The translations under genes were made by a program, and so were the position numbers. Below the pieces are notes generated by a model. It was given only the letters and a program-made list of their open reading frames with translations. It was not told the origin of the DNA and searched no databases. From positions 70,590 through 126,552 of the forward strand of contig CAJAQO010000083.1 in assembly GCA_903944085.1 (NCBI GenBank): a stretch of 55,963 nucleotides of DNA, written 5' to 3'. This stretch comes from an uncultured Verrucomicrobia subdivision 3 bacterium (GTDB lineage: Bacteria; Verrucomicrobiota; Verrucomicrobiia; Limisphaerales; UBA11358). This document shows positions 8,906 to 17,290 of the stretch, one piece after another. Each line of letters opens with the position of its first letter. The first letter of the stretch is position 1.

Positions 8906-10105
8906 TTACAGCAGGTGCCCCATCTTCTGCTGTTTGGTTTTTAAATACCGTTCATTGTGCGGATTGGATTTTATTTTGATCGGCACCTGCTGAACAATTT
9001 TCAAGCCGTAGCCTTTCAGCCCGACGACTTTTTTTGGATTGTTCGTCAGCAGCCGGATGGTTTTCAGGCCGAGGTCCACGAGGATTTGCGCGCCGAGGCC
9101 GTATTCGCGGAGGTCCATGCCGTAACCAAGTTTCAAGTTTGCCTCCACGGTGTCGAGCCCTTCTTCCTGTAATTTGTAAGCCTTGATTTTCGGCGCGAGG
9201 CCGATGCCACGGCCCTCCTGCCGCATATAAAGAATCACGCCGCGCCCGGCCTCGGCCACCTGCCGCATCGCCTGATGCAGTTGCGGCCCGCAGTCGCAGC
9301 GGCGCGAGCCGAACACGTCGCCGGTGAGACATTCGCTGTGGACGCGCACGAGCACATCTTTTGTGCCGGCCACATCGCCGCGCACGAGCGCGAGATGATG
9401 CTGGCCGTCAATTTTTGAAGCGTAGAGATACAAATTAAAATCGCCATAGTCCGTCGGCATTTTCACCACTTCAATTCGCTCGACGAGTTTTTCGCGCGTG
9501 CGGCGGAATTCGATGAGATCGGCGATGGTGCAGATTTTCAAACGATGTTTGGTCGCAAATTTCCGCAGCGCCGGCAGCCGCGCCATCGTGCCGTCGTCAT
9601 TCATGATTTCGCAAATCACGCCGATGGGCCGCGCGCCGGCCAGCGTGACGAGATCCACGGCCGCCTCGGTGTGACCGGCGCGCTGAAGCACGCCGCCGGA
9701 TTTGGCGCGCAGCGGAAAGACGTGGCCGGGCTGGACGAGATCGTCCGGCACGGCGGTCGGCGAAGCCATGACTTCGATGGTTTTGGCGCGGTCGGCCGCG
9801 CTGATACCGCTGCTGATGCCGTGCGCGGCATCCACGCTCACTTGAAAATCGGTGCGGAACACTTCGCGGTTCTGCTGCACCATTCGCTCGATGCCGAGCT
9901 GCTGCAGACGCTCGCCGGTCGTCGGCACGCAAATGAGGCCGCGCCCGTGCTTGGCCATGAAGTTGATGGCGGCGGGCGTGACGAATTGTCCGGCCATGAC
10001 GAGGTCGCCCTCGTTTTCGCGGTCGGCGTCGTCCACGACGATGACCATTTTGCCTTTGCGGAGATCGGTGATGACGGTTTCGATGCGGTCGAAATGATTT
10101 TTCAT
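8906..10105 (-). CDS. ribBA: Bifunctional DHBP synthase/GTP cyclohydrolase II RibBA
   Basis: A 399-residue fusion enzyme that starts both branches of riboflavin synthesis. The N-terminal half makes 3,4-dihydroxy-2-butanone 4-phosphate from ribulose 5-phosphate, with the acidic [11 protein letters not shown] motif, and [12 protein letters not shown] and [11 protein letters not shown] further on. The C-terminal half opens the GTP ring, with [21 protein letters not shown] carrying the three zinc cysteines, followed by RQEGRGIGL and [10 protein letters not shown]. The start chosen is the ATG at 10105 (MKNHFDRIE); an in-frame extension to 10189 looks unconserved. It converges with the ROK gene and is divergent from the histidine kinase. 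No FMN riboswitch could be recognised in its leader. Confidence 0.95.
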   Translation of the reverse strand: MKNHFDRIETVITDLRKGKMVIVVDDADRENEGDLVMAGQFVTPAAINFMAKHGRGLICVPTTGERLQQLGIERMVQQNREVFRTDFQVSVDAAHGISSGISAADRAKTIEVMASPTAVPDDLVQPGHVFPLRAKSGGVLQRAGHTEAAVDLVTLAGARPIGVICEIMNDDGTMARLPALRKFATKHRLKICTIADLIEFRRTREKLVERIEVVKMPTDYGDFNLYLYASKIDGQHHLALVRGDVAGTKDVLVRVHSECLTGDVFGSRRCDCGPQLHQAMRQVAEAGRGVILYMRQEGRGIGLAPKIKAYKLQEEGLDTVEANLKLGYGMDLREYGLGAQILVDLGLKTIRLLTNNPKKVVGLKGYGLKIVQQVPIKIKSNPHNERYLKTKQQKMGHLL

Positions 10106-10282
10106 TCGGTAAAATAATTTTAGCCGCCGGCGGTGAAAACGCCATCCCATTCGTGGTCGGCCAGGATTCGTGAAAATAATGGTGGGCATTGAGTTTTTTG
10201 TTGGTGGCCGGTGGAAGTGCGGCTAGATTATCGGTCAATCTTTTGAACGCCGCCGGCCCTAGAATGGCGGCGTGAAAACAAA

Positions 10283-11020
10283 ATGTCCTCCGACATCCCA
10301 CAAAAAATCATCCGCCCGGCGGCGGAACCAGTTTCTGCCACCCCGGAACCCGCGCGGCACGATCTGGAGCGGCTTGACCGGCTGGCTACCCTCGGCTTGT
10401 TTTCCGCGAGCATGGCCCACGAGATCAAGAACGGCCTGGTAGCCATCAAAACCTTTGTCGAAGTGCTGCTGGAAAAAGGCGAGGACCGCGAACTGGCCGG
10501 CGTCGTTCTCCGCGAGTTGAAGCGGATTGACGGGCTGGCGACCCAAGTGCTGCAATTTGCCACGCCCAAGCCGGTGGTGCTGGGACCAGTAAATGTGCCG
10601 GTGCTGCTGGACCACTCGCTACGCCTGCTGGAACCCAAGCTGCGGAGCCGGTTGATCACCCTCCAGCGCGATTACCGCGCCGCGCCGGAAACCGTGCTGG
10701 GCGATGAAGCGCAGTTGCAGCAGGTGTTCATCAATCTGCTGCTCAATGCCGTTGACGCAATGGGTGCCGGCGGCACGCTGACCGCCGCGACGGAAACGGC
10801 CGCCGATAAAATGAAAATTTCCATCCGCGACACCGGCGCGGGCATCGCCCCGGAAAATCTGGCGCAGGTGTTCGACACTTTTTTCACCACCAAAAAAAAT
10901 GGCACCGGGCTGGGCTTGGCCATCAGCCGGCGCTTGGTGGAAGCGCATCACGGCACGATTGAAGTCCAGAGCAAAGCCGGACGCGGTGCGACCTTCATCA
11001 TCACGCTGCCGCTCGCGTGA
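10283..11020 (+). CDS. Orphan soluble sensor histidine kinase, NtrB/FlgS-like
   Basis: A 245-residue kinase without membrane segments. After a short proline-rich N-terminus comes the HisKA domain with H46 in SASMAHEIKNGLVAIK, the class usually paired with NtrC-family regulators. The ATPase domain has the N box (NLLLNAVDAM), G1 box (RDTGAGIAP), F box (DTFFTTKKN) and G2 box (GTGLGLAISRRLVEAHHG). No PAS domain is visible, so the signal probably comes through a partner. No response regulator adjoins it. The NtrC-type activator at 47429 lacks a kinase of this class next to it and is a plausible partner, as in FlgS/FlgR flagellar control. That pairing is inference. Confidence 0.85.
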   Translation: MSSDIPQKIIRPAAEPVSATPEPARHDLERLDRLATLGLFSASMAHEIKNGLVAIKTFVEVLLEKGEDRELAGVVLRELKRIDGLATQVLQFATPKPVVLGPVNVPVLLDHSLRLLEPKLRSRLITLQRDYRAAPETVLGDEAQLQQVFINLLLNAVDAMGAGGTLTAATETAADKMKISIRDTGAGIAPENLAQVFDTFFTTKKNGTGLGLAISRRLVEAHHGTIEVQSKAGRGATFIITLPLA

Positions 11021-11041
11021 GTTCCAGCCGTCCGCCAACGG

Positions 11042-11770
11042 CTAATCCGCCGCCTTCAGATCCATGTCGCGTTTGAAATACAAAATCCGCCCACAGCTCG
11101 GACAGGTGACAATCTCAGCCTGCGCCTGGCAACTGACCAGGATTTGCGCGGGCAGTTTCATGTGGCAGCCGCCGCAAGAACTGTGTTCGATGCCCACCAC
11201 CACGTTTTCGCCTTTGCTCTTGAAAATGCGCTCGTAACGGTTGCGCGTGGATTCATCCACGACCGATGCCAGTTGCCCGCGTTCGCCGATCAGCTTGGCG
11301 AAATCCTGTTTTAAATTCGCTTCCCGCTGGTCCAGCAGGCCGATTTGATCGTCCAAAAGTTTTTTCGCGGCGGCGGCCTCGGTGGTGGCGCGGGCCACTT
11401 CCTTCTGCGCGGCCTCGGCCTGTTCCATCAAAATAATTTCCGCGTCCTCGATTTTGAAAATGACTTCCTTGGCCATCTCGATTTCATGCGTGAGCGCCTT
11501 GTATTCCTCGTTCTTGCGCGTCAGCAACTGTTGGTTCAGGTATTTCTCGATCTGCGATTTCTTGGCCTCGATTTCAAGGTCGCGCTGCTTGCGCTCGGTC
11601 TCGATTTGTTTCACGCGCAGCTTCGCCGCCTCCAATTGGCTTTGGGTGGCCGCCGCGCGGCCGCGCAGATTGTCGCGGTCGGGGCCGATATGGGCCAGTT
11701 CTTGGGTGACGCGGAGAATTTTCCGGTCGCGATCCTGCAAAATGAGCAGCTGCTCGATGATTTCCTGCAT
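11042..11770 (-). CDS. Coiled-coil protein with C4 zinc ribbon (CT398-like)
   Basis: A 242-residue protein. Residues from about 5 to 180 form a long charged coiled coil with an internal turn. The C-terminus is a zinc ribbon with two Cys pairs, CGGCHMKL and CPSCGRILYF. This is the zf-RING_7/CT398-like family, common in bacteria and usually of unknown function. The chlamydial member CT398 has been reported to interact with sigma-54 and with type III secretion components. That is notable here because the window also carries a sigma-54 activator, a likely sigma-54 flagellar promoter and a flagellar export apparatus, but a link is only inference. It is divergent from gmhA across a 180-base region holding a hairpin repeat. 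Confidence 0.8.
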   Translation of the reverse strand: MQEIIEQLLILQDRDRKILRVTQELAHIGPDRDNLRGRAAATQSQLEAAKLRVKQIETERKQRDLEIEAKKSQIEKYLNQQLLTRKNEEYKALTHEIEMAKEVIFKIEDAEIILMEQAEAAQKEVARATTEAAAAKKLLDDQIGLLDQREANLKQDFAKLIGERGQLASVVDESTRNRYERIFKSKGENVVVGIEHSSCGGCHMKLPAQILVSCQAQAEIVTCPSCGRILYFKRDMDLKAAD

Positions 11771-11825
11771 TTAGGCCAAAGGCTAATGCCCGCAACAATC
11801 CAAGTCAATCCGCAGACTCATTGAA

Positions 11826-11890
11826 GCGTGATGCGTGATGCGTGAACCACTTAAATACCATCGGCCCTCACGCCTCACGCCTCACGCCTC
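11826..11890. repeat. Heptamer tandem repeats forming an imperfect hairpin
   Basis: The left arm (11826-11845) is the unit GCGTGAT repeated almost three times. The right arm (from 11868) is the unit TCACGCC repeated three times. The arms are reverse complements except for the seventh base of each unit, giving about 18 paired positions of 20 around a loop of about 22 bases. It lies in the divergent upstream region of the CT398-like gene and gmhA. It belongs to the dispersed heptamer-repeat family of this window. Confidence 0.8.
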
Positions 11891-11950
11891 AACAACCCCC
11901 GTTTTCATTTCATCATTTCCACAACGCGATGATTGTGGTTAATTGCCCGC

Positions 11951-12517
11951 ATGAGTCATTTGCAACGCGCCATTGAGGATTCCATCGCCACGCTGCGCAG
12001 TTTGTCCGCGCTGGAAGCGCCGCTGGGCCGCGCCGCGCAGCTCGTTTTGCGCGCGCTGACCGGCGGCCACAAGCTGCTCGTCTGCGGCAACGGCGGCAGC
12101 GCGTCGGACGCCACGCATCTCGCCACGGAATTTCTCTGCCGCTTCAAAGAAGACCGCCGGCCGTATCCCGCCATTTCGCTCACCGCCAACGGCGAGTTCA
12201 TGACCGCCGTCTGCAACGATTATCACGCCGATGAAATCTTTGCGCGCCAGGTCTGGGGGCTGGCGGAAAAGGGCGACGTGCTCATCGGCATCACCACCAG
12301 CGGCAAATCCAAAAATATTTTGCGGGCGCTCGAAGAAGCCCAACGCATGGGCGTCGCGAGCATCGCCATTCTCGGCCGCGACGGCGGTTTCACCAAAGGC
12401 GTGGCAACGATTGATTTGATTGTGCCCGGCTCGGTCACGGCCCGGATTCAGGAAGCCCAAAAAGTTTTGTTCCACGCACTCTGCGAAATGGTCGAGGAAA
12501 AACTGCCGAAGACGTAG
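11951..12517 (+). CDS. gmhA: Phosphoheptose isomerase GmhA (SIS domain)
   Basis: A 188-residue sugar-isomerase-domain protein close to the usual GmhA length. GmhA converts sedoheptulose 7-phosphate to D-glycero-D-manno-heptose 7-phosphate, the first step toward LPS core heptose. The SIS signature LLVCGNGGSASDATHLATEF is present with the sugar-phosphate serines. It is followed by the GITTSGKSKNILRALEEA phosphate loop and a C-terminal RIQEAQKVLFHALCEMVE helix. The ATG at 11951 is chosen; an in-frame start at 11933 adds six unconserved residues. The other heptose genes are not nearby. DiaA-like SIS proteins are similar but usually lack this full match. Confidence 0.87.
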   Translation: MSHLQRAIEDSIATLRSLSALEAPLGRAAQLVLRALTGGHKLLVCGNGGSASDATHLATEFLCRFKEDRRPYPAISLTANGEFMTAVCNDYHADEIFARQVWGLAEKGDVLIGITTSGKSKNILRALEEAQRMGVASIAILGRDGGFTKGVATIDLIVPGSVTARIQEAQKVLFHALCEMVEEKLPKT

Positions 12518-12526
12518 CCGCCGGTT

Positions 12527-12805
12527 TCAAGCGGCGGCATAGCTGGCGAGTGCCTGGCAAATCAGCAGCGCGTCCACAATGCTCCAGACCAGCGCTCCAA
12601 CCACCGCACAGGCCACGCCCCAGATTCGATAAGGCCGCGCGGCGTTCCAAAACAGTTTTTCCTTCACCCGCACCCGGCCGGACAACCAGAGCGCGCCCAG
12701 CGCAAATGGCAGGCCGATGATCGGCAACAGACCGAGCACCCCGAAAATGAGGCAGCGGATGGAGCCTTTCATCATCTTGATTTTGGCGGCGGGAAGGTCG
12801 TTCAT
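12527..12805 (-). CDS. Small membrane protein, last gene of the T2SS-like operon
   Basis: A 92-residue protein with two clear transmembrane segments, around 19-42 (LIFGVLGLLPIIGLPFALG) and 62-85 (WGVACAVVGALVWSIVDAL), joined by a basic loop. The pattern is similar to small DUF4190-type membrane proteins, but no specific family is recognised. Its start overlaps the stop of the preceding pilin-like gene by four bases, so it is probably translationally coupled to the T2SS-like cluster. Its role there is unknown. Confidence 0.65.
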   Translation of the reverse strand: MNDLPAAKIKMMKGSIRCLIFGVLGLLPIIGLPFALGALWLSGRVRVKEKLFWNAARPYRIWGVACAVVGALVWSIVDALLICQALASYAAA

Positions 12806-13038
12806 TTGGCGGCGTTGATTATAGCTGTGACCAAGTTGGTCTGCGGCCCGTTCAGCCGCTTGATTTGCTGCTGCTCCAGCAGTTTCACCTCGCGGTGCAG
12901 GCGGATCACGGCGTTGCTTTCGACGCTGATTAAAATCATCATAATCGCAAGCAGCGCGATGAAAATTACCGTCGCCATGCCGCGCTCGCGAATTTCCGCT
13001 TTCCGCTTTCCGGTTTCCGCTTTTGAAAATGTTTTCAT
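12802..13038 (-). CDS. Short GspK/PilX-like pilin-type protein
   Basis: A 78-residue protein. A short basic N-terminus ends in RERG, followed by a hydrophobic helix MATVIFIALLAIMMILISV and a soluble helical tail. The RG-MA junction before the helix resembles the prepilin peptidase site of GspK/PilX-type minor pilins, but the large globular GspK domain is absent. The start (ATG at 13038) overlaps the stop of the previous gene as ATGA. Bases 12992-13022 in its 5-prime coding part are a heptamer tandem repeat (TTTCCGC units on the plus strand) and encode the basic segment AETGKRKAEI. This suggests the repeat has been captured in frame. Confidence 0.6.
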   Translation of the reverse strand: MKTFSKAETGKRKAEIRERGMATVIFIALLAIMMILISVESNAVIRLHREVKLLEQQQIKRLNGPQTNLVTAIINAAK

Positions 13039-13538
13039 GGCTTGGTTTGCGCCGCCTCGAAAGTGAACAACAAGGGCAACTGGGTTTCCGGGCGGCGTTC
13101 GTTCAAAACCAGTTCCCAGCGCCACGCGGTCACGCCGGCTCGTTCCTCCATCCGCATCTGCGACGCGTTGACTTTTTGCAGCAGCAACTGGGAATTTTTC
13201 AACGTCGAAATTTCGCGGCGCACTTCGCCGGACTCAAAGCGGTAAACAATTTCCTTTTCCGGTTCGGGAATCCGCACCACGTCGCCGGCCGCCGTGCTTG
13301 CGATGGAAATTTGTCCGGTCGCGGCGCGCACGTCGGCACGCCAGCGCTCGCCCGCGCGCAAGGCGGAGCTGATATCGTCCGTCGCGTAAATCAGCGCCTT
13401 GGAATGATCCCAGCACAAATAAAACGCCGCGAAACCAATGCCGGTCAGGATCGCGAACACGGCGAAATAGACGAGGCATTCGACCAGCAAAATGCCCGCC
13501 GTGCGGCGCGGTTTTGAAATGGCGGTGGGCAGTTTCAT
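13035..13538 (-). CDS. Pseudopilin, GspJ-like
   Basis: A 167-residue type II secretion/type IV pilus-like minor pilin. The prepilin signal is RRTAG followed by ILLVECLVYFAVFAIL. Cleavage after the Gly puts the conserved Glu at position +5, and a long hydrophobic helix follows. The rest is a soluble domain ending AWRWELVLNERR. GspJ-like is the best guess from size, order (I then J then K) and the aromatic-rich domain. The ATG at 13538 overlaps the stop of the upstream pseudopilin gene by four bases. An in-frame upstream extension to 13595 is ignored because it would place 19 residues before the prepilin leader. Confidence 0.7.
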   Translation of the reverse strand: MKLPTAISKPRRTAGILLVECLVYFAVFAILTGIGFAAFYLCWDHSKALIYATDDISSALRAGERWRADVRAATGQISIASTAAGDVVRIPEPEKEIVYRFESGEVRREISTLKNSQLLLQKVNASQMRMEERAGVTAWRWELVLNERRPETQLPLLFTFEAAQTKP

Positions 13539-13924
13539 TGGAGCGTGGTTTCGCGGACGACGGGGCCGAGGCCGTGCTTTTTGTCCGGCGTCCATTCCAG
13601 ACGCAGCTGGTTTCCGTTTTTGGTCAATTGAAAATGGCCCGGCGGCAACTGGCTCGCGGCGTTCGCGTGAACGGAATAATTCTGCGAACCATCGGGAAGA
13701 TTTTTCCCGGCGCCGGCGGCGAGAATTTCCATTTCGCCGTCCACGATTTCATTGGCGACGCTTCGGCTGTATTCGATTCGCAGCACCTGCCGCTCGCGCA
13801 CGAAGGAATAGCCCAGCGGCACAATCGCCAGCGTGAGAATCGCCAGGCCGACCATCAAATCCACTTCCAGAAAGCCGCCGCGGCGGTGCGTTTGGGCGGC
13901 TGATTTTGAAATGAGCGTTTTCAT
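13535..13924 (-). CDS. Pseudopilin, GspI-like, with Asp at +5
   Basis: A 129-residue minor pseudopilin. The leader MKTLISKSAAQTHRRGG is followed by FLEVDLMVGLAILTLAIVPL. Counting from the predicted cleavage after Gly, position +5 is Asp where most pilins have Glu, with a Glu at +3. The soluble part is short and ends in a GPVVRETTLQ strand. In T2SS operons a protein of this size next to a GspJ-like gene is usually GspI. It overlaps both neighbours by four bases, so it is translationally coupled to the F-type gene upstream. Confidence 0.7.
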   Translation of the reverse strand: MKTLISKSAAQTHRRGGFLEVDLMVGLAILTLAIVPLGYSFVRERQVLRIEYSRSVANEIVDGEMEILAAGAGKNLPDGSQNYSVHANAASQLPPGHFQLTKNGNQLRLEWTPDKKHGLGPVVRETTLQ

Positions 13925-15081
13925 CCGTTGGCCACCATGTGGTTTAATAAGGCGACAAAGATGCCGAACATGCTGACGGCGATCAGCGCGACGACCAGGC
14001 CGTTCATAATCACCAGGCCGCTGGTGAGGACATGCGTGGCGGCCTCCTCTTGTTGAAAGGCTTTCGCATCCAGCGCCTCGTGCCAGCCGCGCAGCGCGTT
14101 CAAAAATCCGCCGTGCGCGTGCGTGGCATTGGTGAGCCGCCAGTGAAATTCGCCGGTGTCGTCGAACGCGCGGATGGCGTCATCCAGCTTCACTCCTTTT
14201 TCCAGCGCGGCGATGACCCGCCGCGCCCGGCGGCGGCAGATTTCGTTGGCGGTGGCCTCGCCGGCCAGCCGGACGGCTTCGGCTTCCGGCACGCCGCCAT
14301 CCAGCAGCACGGCCAGCATGGCGGAGAACGTGCGCTGCAATTTTTTTTGTTTCCACGGAATGCGCCAGGTGAGCCAGTCCACGACCGGCACGCTGCGGAA
14401 TTGGAACCAGCGCACGAAGCCCGGTCCGCCGATGTAAATCGCCGCCACTGTCAGCAGCCCAACAAACAGCAGGGCTTCAAAACCAATCAGAATATGCGAG
14501 TCGTTGAGGGCAAAGACAAACAAGGTAATCGGCCACAGCTGCACGCCCATGCCGGCGGCGACCTCCTTGAATTTGGGAATGACAAACAGCGAAATCATGC
14601 AAATCAGCCAGATGGCCACCGGCGCGAAAATGAGCAGGATGGCCACCATGTAATGCGCCGTGCTGCGGACGGTGTCCGGCGCCACGCGCAAGACTTCGCG
14701 GCAGGCGGGCAGGACTTTTTTCAGGTCGCCGAGCTTTTCGCCCACGCGGAGCATGGCGTTGATTTGCGGCGGCAGGAAGCCCGGCTCGTTTTCCAGCGCC
14801 TCGCTCAACCGCGCGCCGCCCTCGATATGCGCGGCCACCATGTAAAAACGGACACCGATGGCGCGGTCATGATTTTCAGCGGCGGCCAGAATCGCCGGCT
14901 CCAGCGGCTGCCCGCGTTGCAGGACGGTTTCCACGAGATCGAGAAAAAACAGCGCGCGGTCGCGCCGGCGCATCGGCAGCGAAAGCAAAAAATGGATCGC
15001 CACTGAAAACGCGCCGCCCGGCAGCAGGATGAACACGGCATACCAAAACAAGGCGAACAAAAATTGGGCAAAATCCATCAT
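13921..15081 (-). CDS. Type II secretion F-family inner-membrane platform protein (second copy)
   Basis: A 386-residue GspF/PilC-type protein with two T2SSF helical domains, roughly 40-165 and 245-370. The domains are separated by transmembrane segments, including MVAILLIFAPVAIWLICMISL and a second around residue 205. A further segment VIMNGLVVALIAVSMFGIF lies near the C-terminus. Motifs typical of the family include GARLSEALENEPGF and MLRVGEKLGDLKKVL. F proteins connect the cytosolic assembly ATPase to the growing pseudopilus. It follows another F-family gene by 16 bases, so the operon carries two. They are not close copies and may form a heteromeric platform. Confidence 0.82.
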   Translation of the reverse strand: MMDFAQFLFALFWYAVFILLPGGAFSVAIHFLLSLPMRRRDRALFFLDLVETVLQRGQPLEPAILAAAENHDRAIGVRFYMVAAHIEGGARLSEALENEPGFLPPQINAMLRVGEKLGDLKKVLPACREVLRVAPDTVRSTAHYMVAILLIFAPVAIWLICMISLFVIPKFKEVAAGMGVQLWPITLFVFALNDSHILIGFEALLFVGLLTVAAIYIGGPGFVRWFQFRSVPVVDWLTWRIPWKQKKLQRTFSAMLAVLLDGGVPEAEAVRLAGEATANEICRRRARRVIAALEKGVKLDDAIRAFDDTGEFHWRLTNATHAHGGFLNALRGWHEALDAKAFQQEEAATHVLTSGLVIMNGLVVALIAVSMFGIFVALLNHMVANG

Positions 15082-15097
15082 GGCATCGGGGTTTGAA

Positions 15098-16114
15098 TTA
15101 GCTGCCGCTCAAATTGTTCAGCATGGCGATCAGCGGCAAAAACATGCTGATGACCAAAAAGGCCTGTGATAAAACGACCACGCCGAGAAACAGCGACGCG
15201 ATCGGCAGCACCGAATACAGCGCGACTTCGGTGCGATACAGGGCGCGGGAGTGATAAATTTCCGCCGCGCGATTGAACCCGGCGGTCAGATCCTCGCCCG
15301 CGCTCGCCACCACCCAGACGAACAGCGGCGGAATCAGCCGGTTGCTGGCGGCGACCTCGGAAAATTTGGCGGTGCCGGTGGCGAGTTTTTTTTGCCACTG
15401 GTGCAGGTCGGCGGCGGCGGCGGCGCTGCTTTCCAGCTTTTCCACCAGCCCGATGGAGTCGGGCAGGCTGACCCCGTTTTTCATCAGCAACGCGAGCGCG
15501 GCCGCGATGCGCGAAACCGTCGCCTCCTTGAACGCCGGGAGCCGCCAAAGATATTTTCCGCGCAGGCCGGGCACAAAAATGACCGCCGCCACCAGCCCAA
15601 ACAGGATTCCCAGAATCACCGGAAACACCCAGATGGCTTGCAGCGTCGAGAACGCAAAAATCGTCGCCGCCGGCAGCCTGACCCCCATGCCGCCAAACAC
15701 ATTTTGCATGCTGGGCCCGATGACGCAGGTCCAAATGAACGCCAGCGCCGTGGAAATCACGAACGCCACAAACATCACAATCAGCGGATAGGTCATCATG
15801 CTTTTCAACCGCGTCCAGACGTTGTTCTGGCGTTGAAAATAATCCGCCAGCATCGTCAGCGCGCCCGGCAGGTCGCCGCTTTTGACGCCGACCAGAATCA
15901 TGCGCTTGTAAAGTTCCGGCAACTGGCGCGGCGCGAGCGCGGCGGCCATCGGCGTGCCTTTGGCGAGCTCGGCTTCCAGCGCCTGCAATTCGGTGCGGAG
16001 CGTGCCGGCGCGCATTTCCTGGCAGAGCCGCCGCAGCGCGCCTTCGAGCGGGATGCCGTCGCGCAGCATCGCCGCGAGCTGCTGGTTGAAGAACGCAAAT
16101 TCGTCGTATTTCAT
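15098..16114 (-). CDS. Type II secretion F-family inner-membrane platform protein (first copy)
   Basis: A 338-residue GspF/PilC-type protein that starts directly in a T2SSF domain. It has QLAAMLRDGIPLEGALRRL at 12-30 and ILVGVKSGDLPGALTMLADY around 72-92. Two transmembrane segments follow, near 105-130 and 160-185, then a second T2SSF domain with MKNGVSLPDSI, and a final hydrophobic segment. The ATG at 16114 overlaps the end of the ATPase gene by four bases. Together with the next gene it makes two consecutive F paralogues, where T2SS and type IV pilus operons normally have one. Confidence 0.82.
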   Translation of the reverse strand: MKYDEFAFFNQQLAAMLRDGIPLEGALRRLCQEMRAGTLRTELQALEAELAKGTPMAAALAPRQLPELYKRMILVGVKSGDLPGALTMLADYFQRQNNVWTRLKSMMTYPLIVMFVAFVISTALAFIWTCVIGPSMQNVFGGMGVRLPAATIFAFSTLQAIWVFPVILGILFGLVAAVIFVPGLRGKYLWRLPAFKEATVSRIAAALALLMKNGVSLPDSIGLVEKLESSAAAAADLHQWQKKLATGTAKFSEVAASNRLIPPLFVWVVASAGEDLTAGFNRAAEIYHSRALYRTEVALYSVLPIASLFLGVVVLSQAFLVISMFLPLIAMLNNLSGS

Positions 16115-17208
16115 AAGCCGAAAACTCGTTTGAACTCCGCCTCGTTCGTCACGCCCTGGTTCACCAGCGAACGCGCCGAGGCGGCGAGCGTTTGCGTTGG
16201 CACTAACGCAGTTAGTTCGCGTCGCCGGATTTGTTCGCGCAGAGTTTCATTCACGCGCAGCCATTCGACGAGCGGCACGCGGCCGTTGTAGCCGGTGCGC
16301 AAACAGCTTTCGCAGCCCGCGCCGTCGCACGCGGAACAAACTTTGCGGACGAGCCGCTGGTTCAAAACCAGTTCCACCGCGCTGGCCACGGCGGAATGGT
16401 CGGCGCACATCGTCAGCAGCCGCTCAAAAACACCTTTGCACGAGCCGGCGTGCAGCGTGGAAATCACCAGATGCCCGGTCAGCCCGGCGCGGACGGCGAG
16501 CTGCGCGGTGGCTTCGTCGCGAATCTCGCCGAGAATTAAAACTTGCGGATCTTGCCGCAGCAGATGCCGCGCGGCACGGGCGAAATCCAGGCCGATGGCT
16601 TCGTTGATTTCCGTCTGCATCGTGCCAGGCACAATTTGTTCCACCGGGTCTTCGACGGTGATGATGTGGCGTCCGCCGAGTTCGGCCAGCTGGCGCAGAC
16701 AGGCGTAAATGGTCGTGGTTTTGCCGCTGCCAGCCGGGCCGGTGAGCAACAGCAAGCCGGTGGTTTGGCGGAGAAATTTTTCCAACTCAGCGTTCGCGGC
16801 GGCGGGCAGAGAAAGTTCGCCGAGTGATTTGGCAGTTTCGGAATTGAACAGCCGCAGCACAATTTTTTCGCCGGTAACGGTCGGGTAAGTCGCGACACGA
16901 AGGTCGTTTTTGCTTTTGAGTTCGGCGTGCGGAATGCGGCCGTCCTGCGGCAGCGTTTCCTGATACGTTTTCAGCCGCGCGAGAAATTTGATGCGGCCAA
17001 AAACGCGCTCGGCCACGTCGGCGGATAATTCCGCGCCGGGCGTGATGACGCCGTCGAGCCGGAACGCCACCTCCGCCGTCCGGCCGCGCATTTGCAAATG
17101 AATGTCGCTCGCGCCCGCGCGCTCGGCCTGGCGAACCAGTTGCTCCAAAATGGCGGGCGCGGATTCGGCCCGCAGGCCGGTGGCCGGCGGATGTGACTCG
17201 GTGAGCAT
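16111..17208 (-). CDS. Type II secretion/pilus assembly ATPase, short GspE/PilB-like
   Basis: A 365-residue secretion ATPase. It has a Walker A motif GPAGSGKT at 157-164, an Asp box with ITVEDPVEQ, a Walker B region LILGEIRD at 224-231 and a His box STLHAGS. A tetracysteine zinc module (C291, C294, C299, C302) is typical of GspE/PilB and absent from PilT. The N-terminal MshEN/GspE_N domain that docks these ATPases to the membrane is missing, which explains the short length. The start used is the ATG at 17208; an in-frame start at 17259 would add 17 residues. It is the first gene of a seven-gene overlapping operon. No secretin, GspG, GspL or GspM gene is in the window. Confidence 0.85.
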   Translation of the reverse strand: MLTESHPPATGLRAESAPAILEQLVRQAERAGASDIHLQMRGRTAEVAFRLDGVITPGAELSADVAERVFGRIKFLARLKTYQETLPQDGRIPHAELKSKNDLRVATYPTVTGEKIVLRLFNSETAKSLGELSLPAAANAELEKFLRQTTGLLLLTGPAGSGKTTTIYACLRQLAELGGRHIITVEDPVEQIVPGTMQTEINEAIGLDFARAARHLLRQDPQVLILGEIRDEATAQLAVRAGLTGHLVISTLHAGSCKGVFERLLTMCADHSAVASAVELVLNQRLVRKVCSACDGAGCESCLRTGYNGRVPLVEWLRVNETLREQIRRRELTALVPTQTLAASARSLVNQGVTNEAEFKRVFGL

Positions 17209-17290
17209 GAAATTGCGTGTTTCATATTTCGACCGGGCTGCCGCCGGTTCGTCACGCAAAATTAGCGGCGAGGTCGGGAACGGTCGGGTT

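Noticed and set aside
10106-10282. FMN riboswitch ahead of ribBA
   Set aside because: The leader contains CCGGCGG-like pieces but not the conserved RFN arrangement of stems that I could recognise.
14032-16291. Long plus-strand open frames opposite the two F-type secretion genes
   Set aside because: Low-complexity Arg/Gln/His-rich translation; the minus-strand genes have clear domains and overlapping operon structure.
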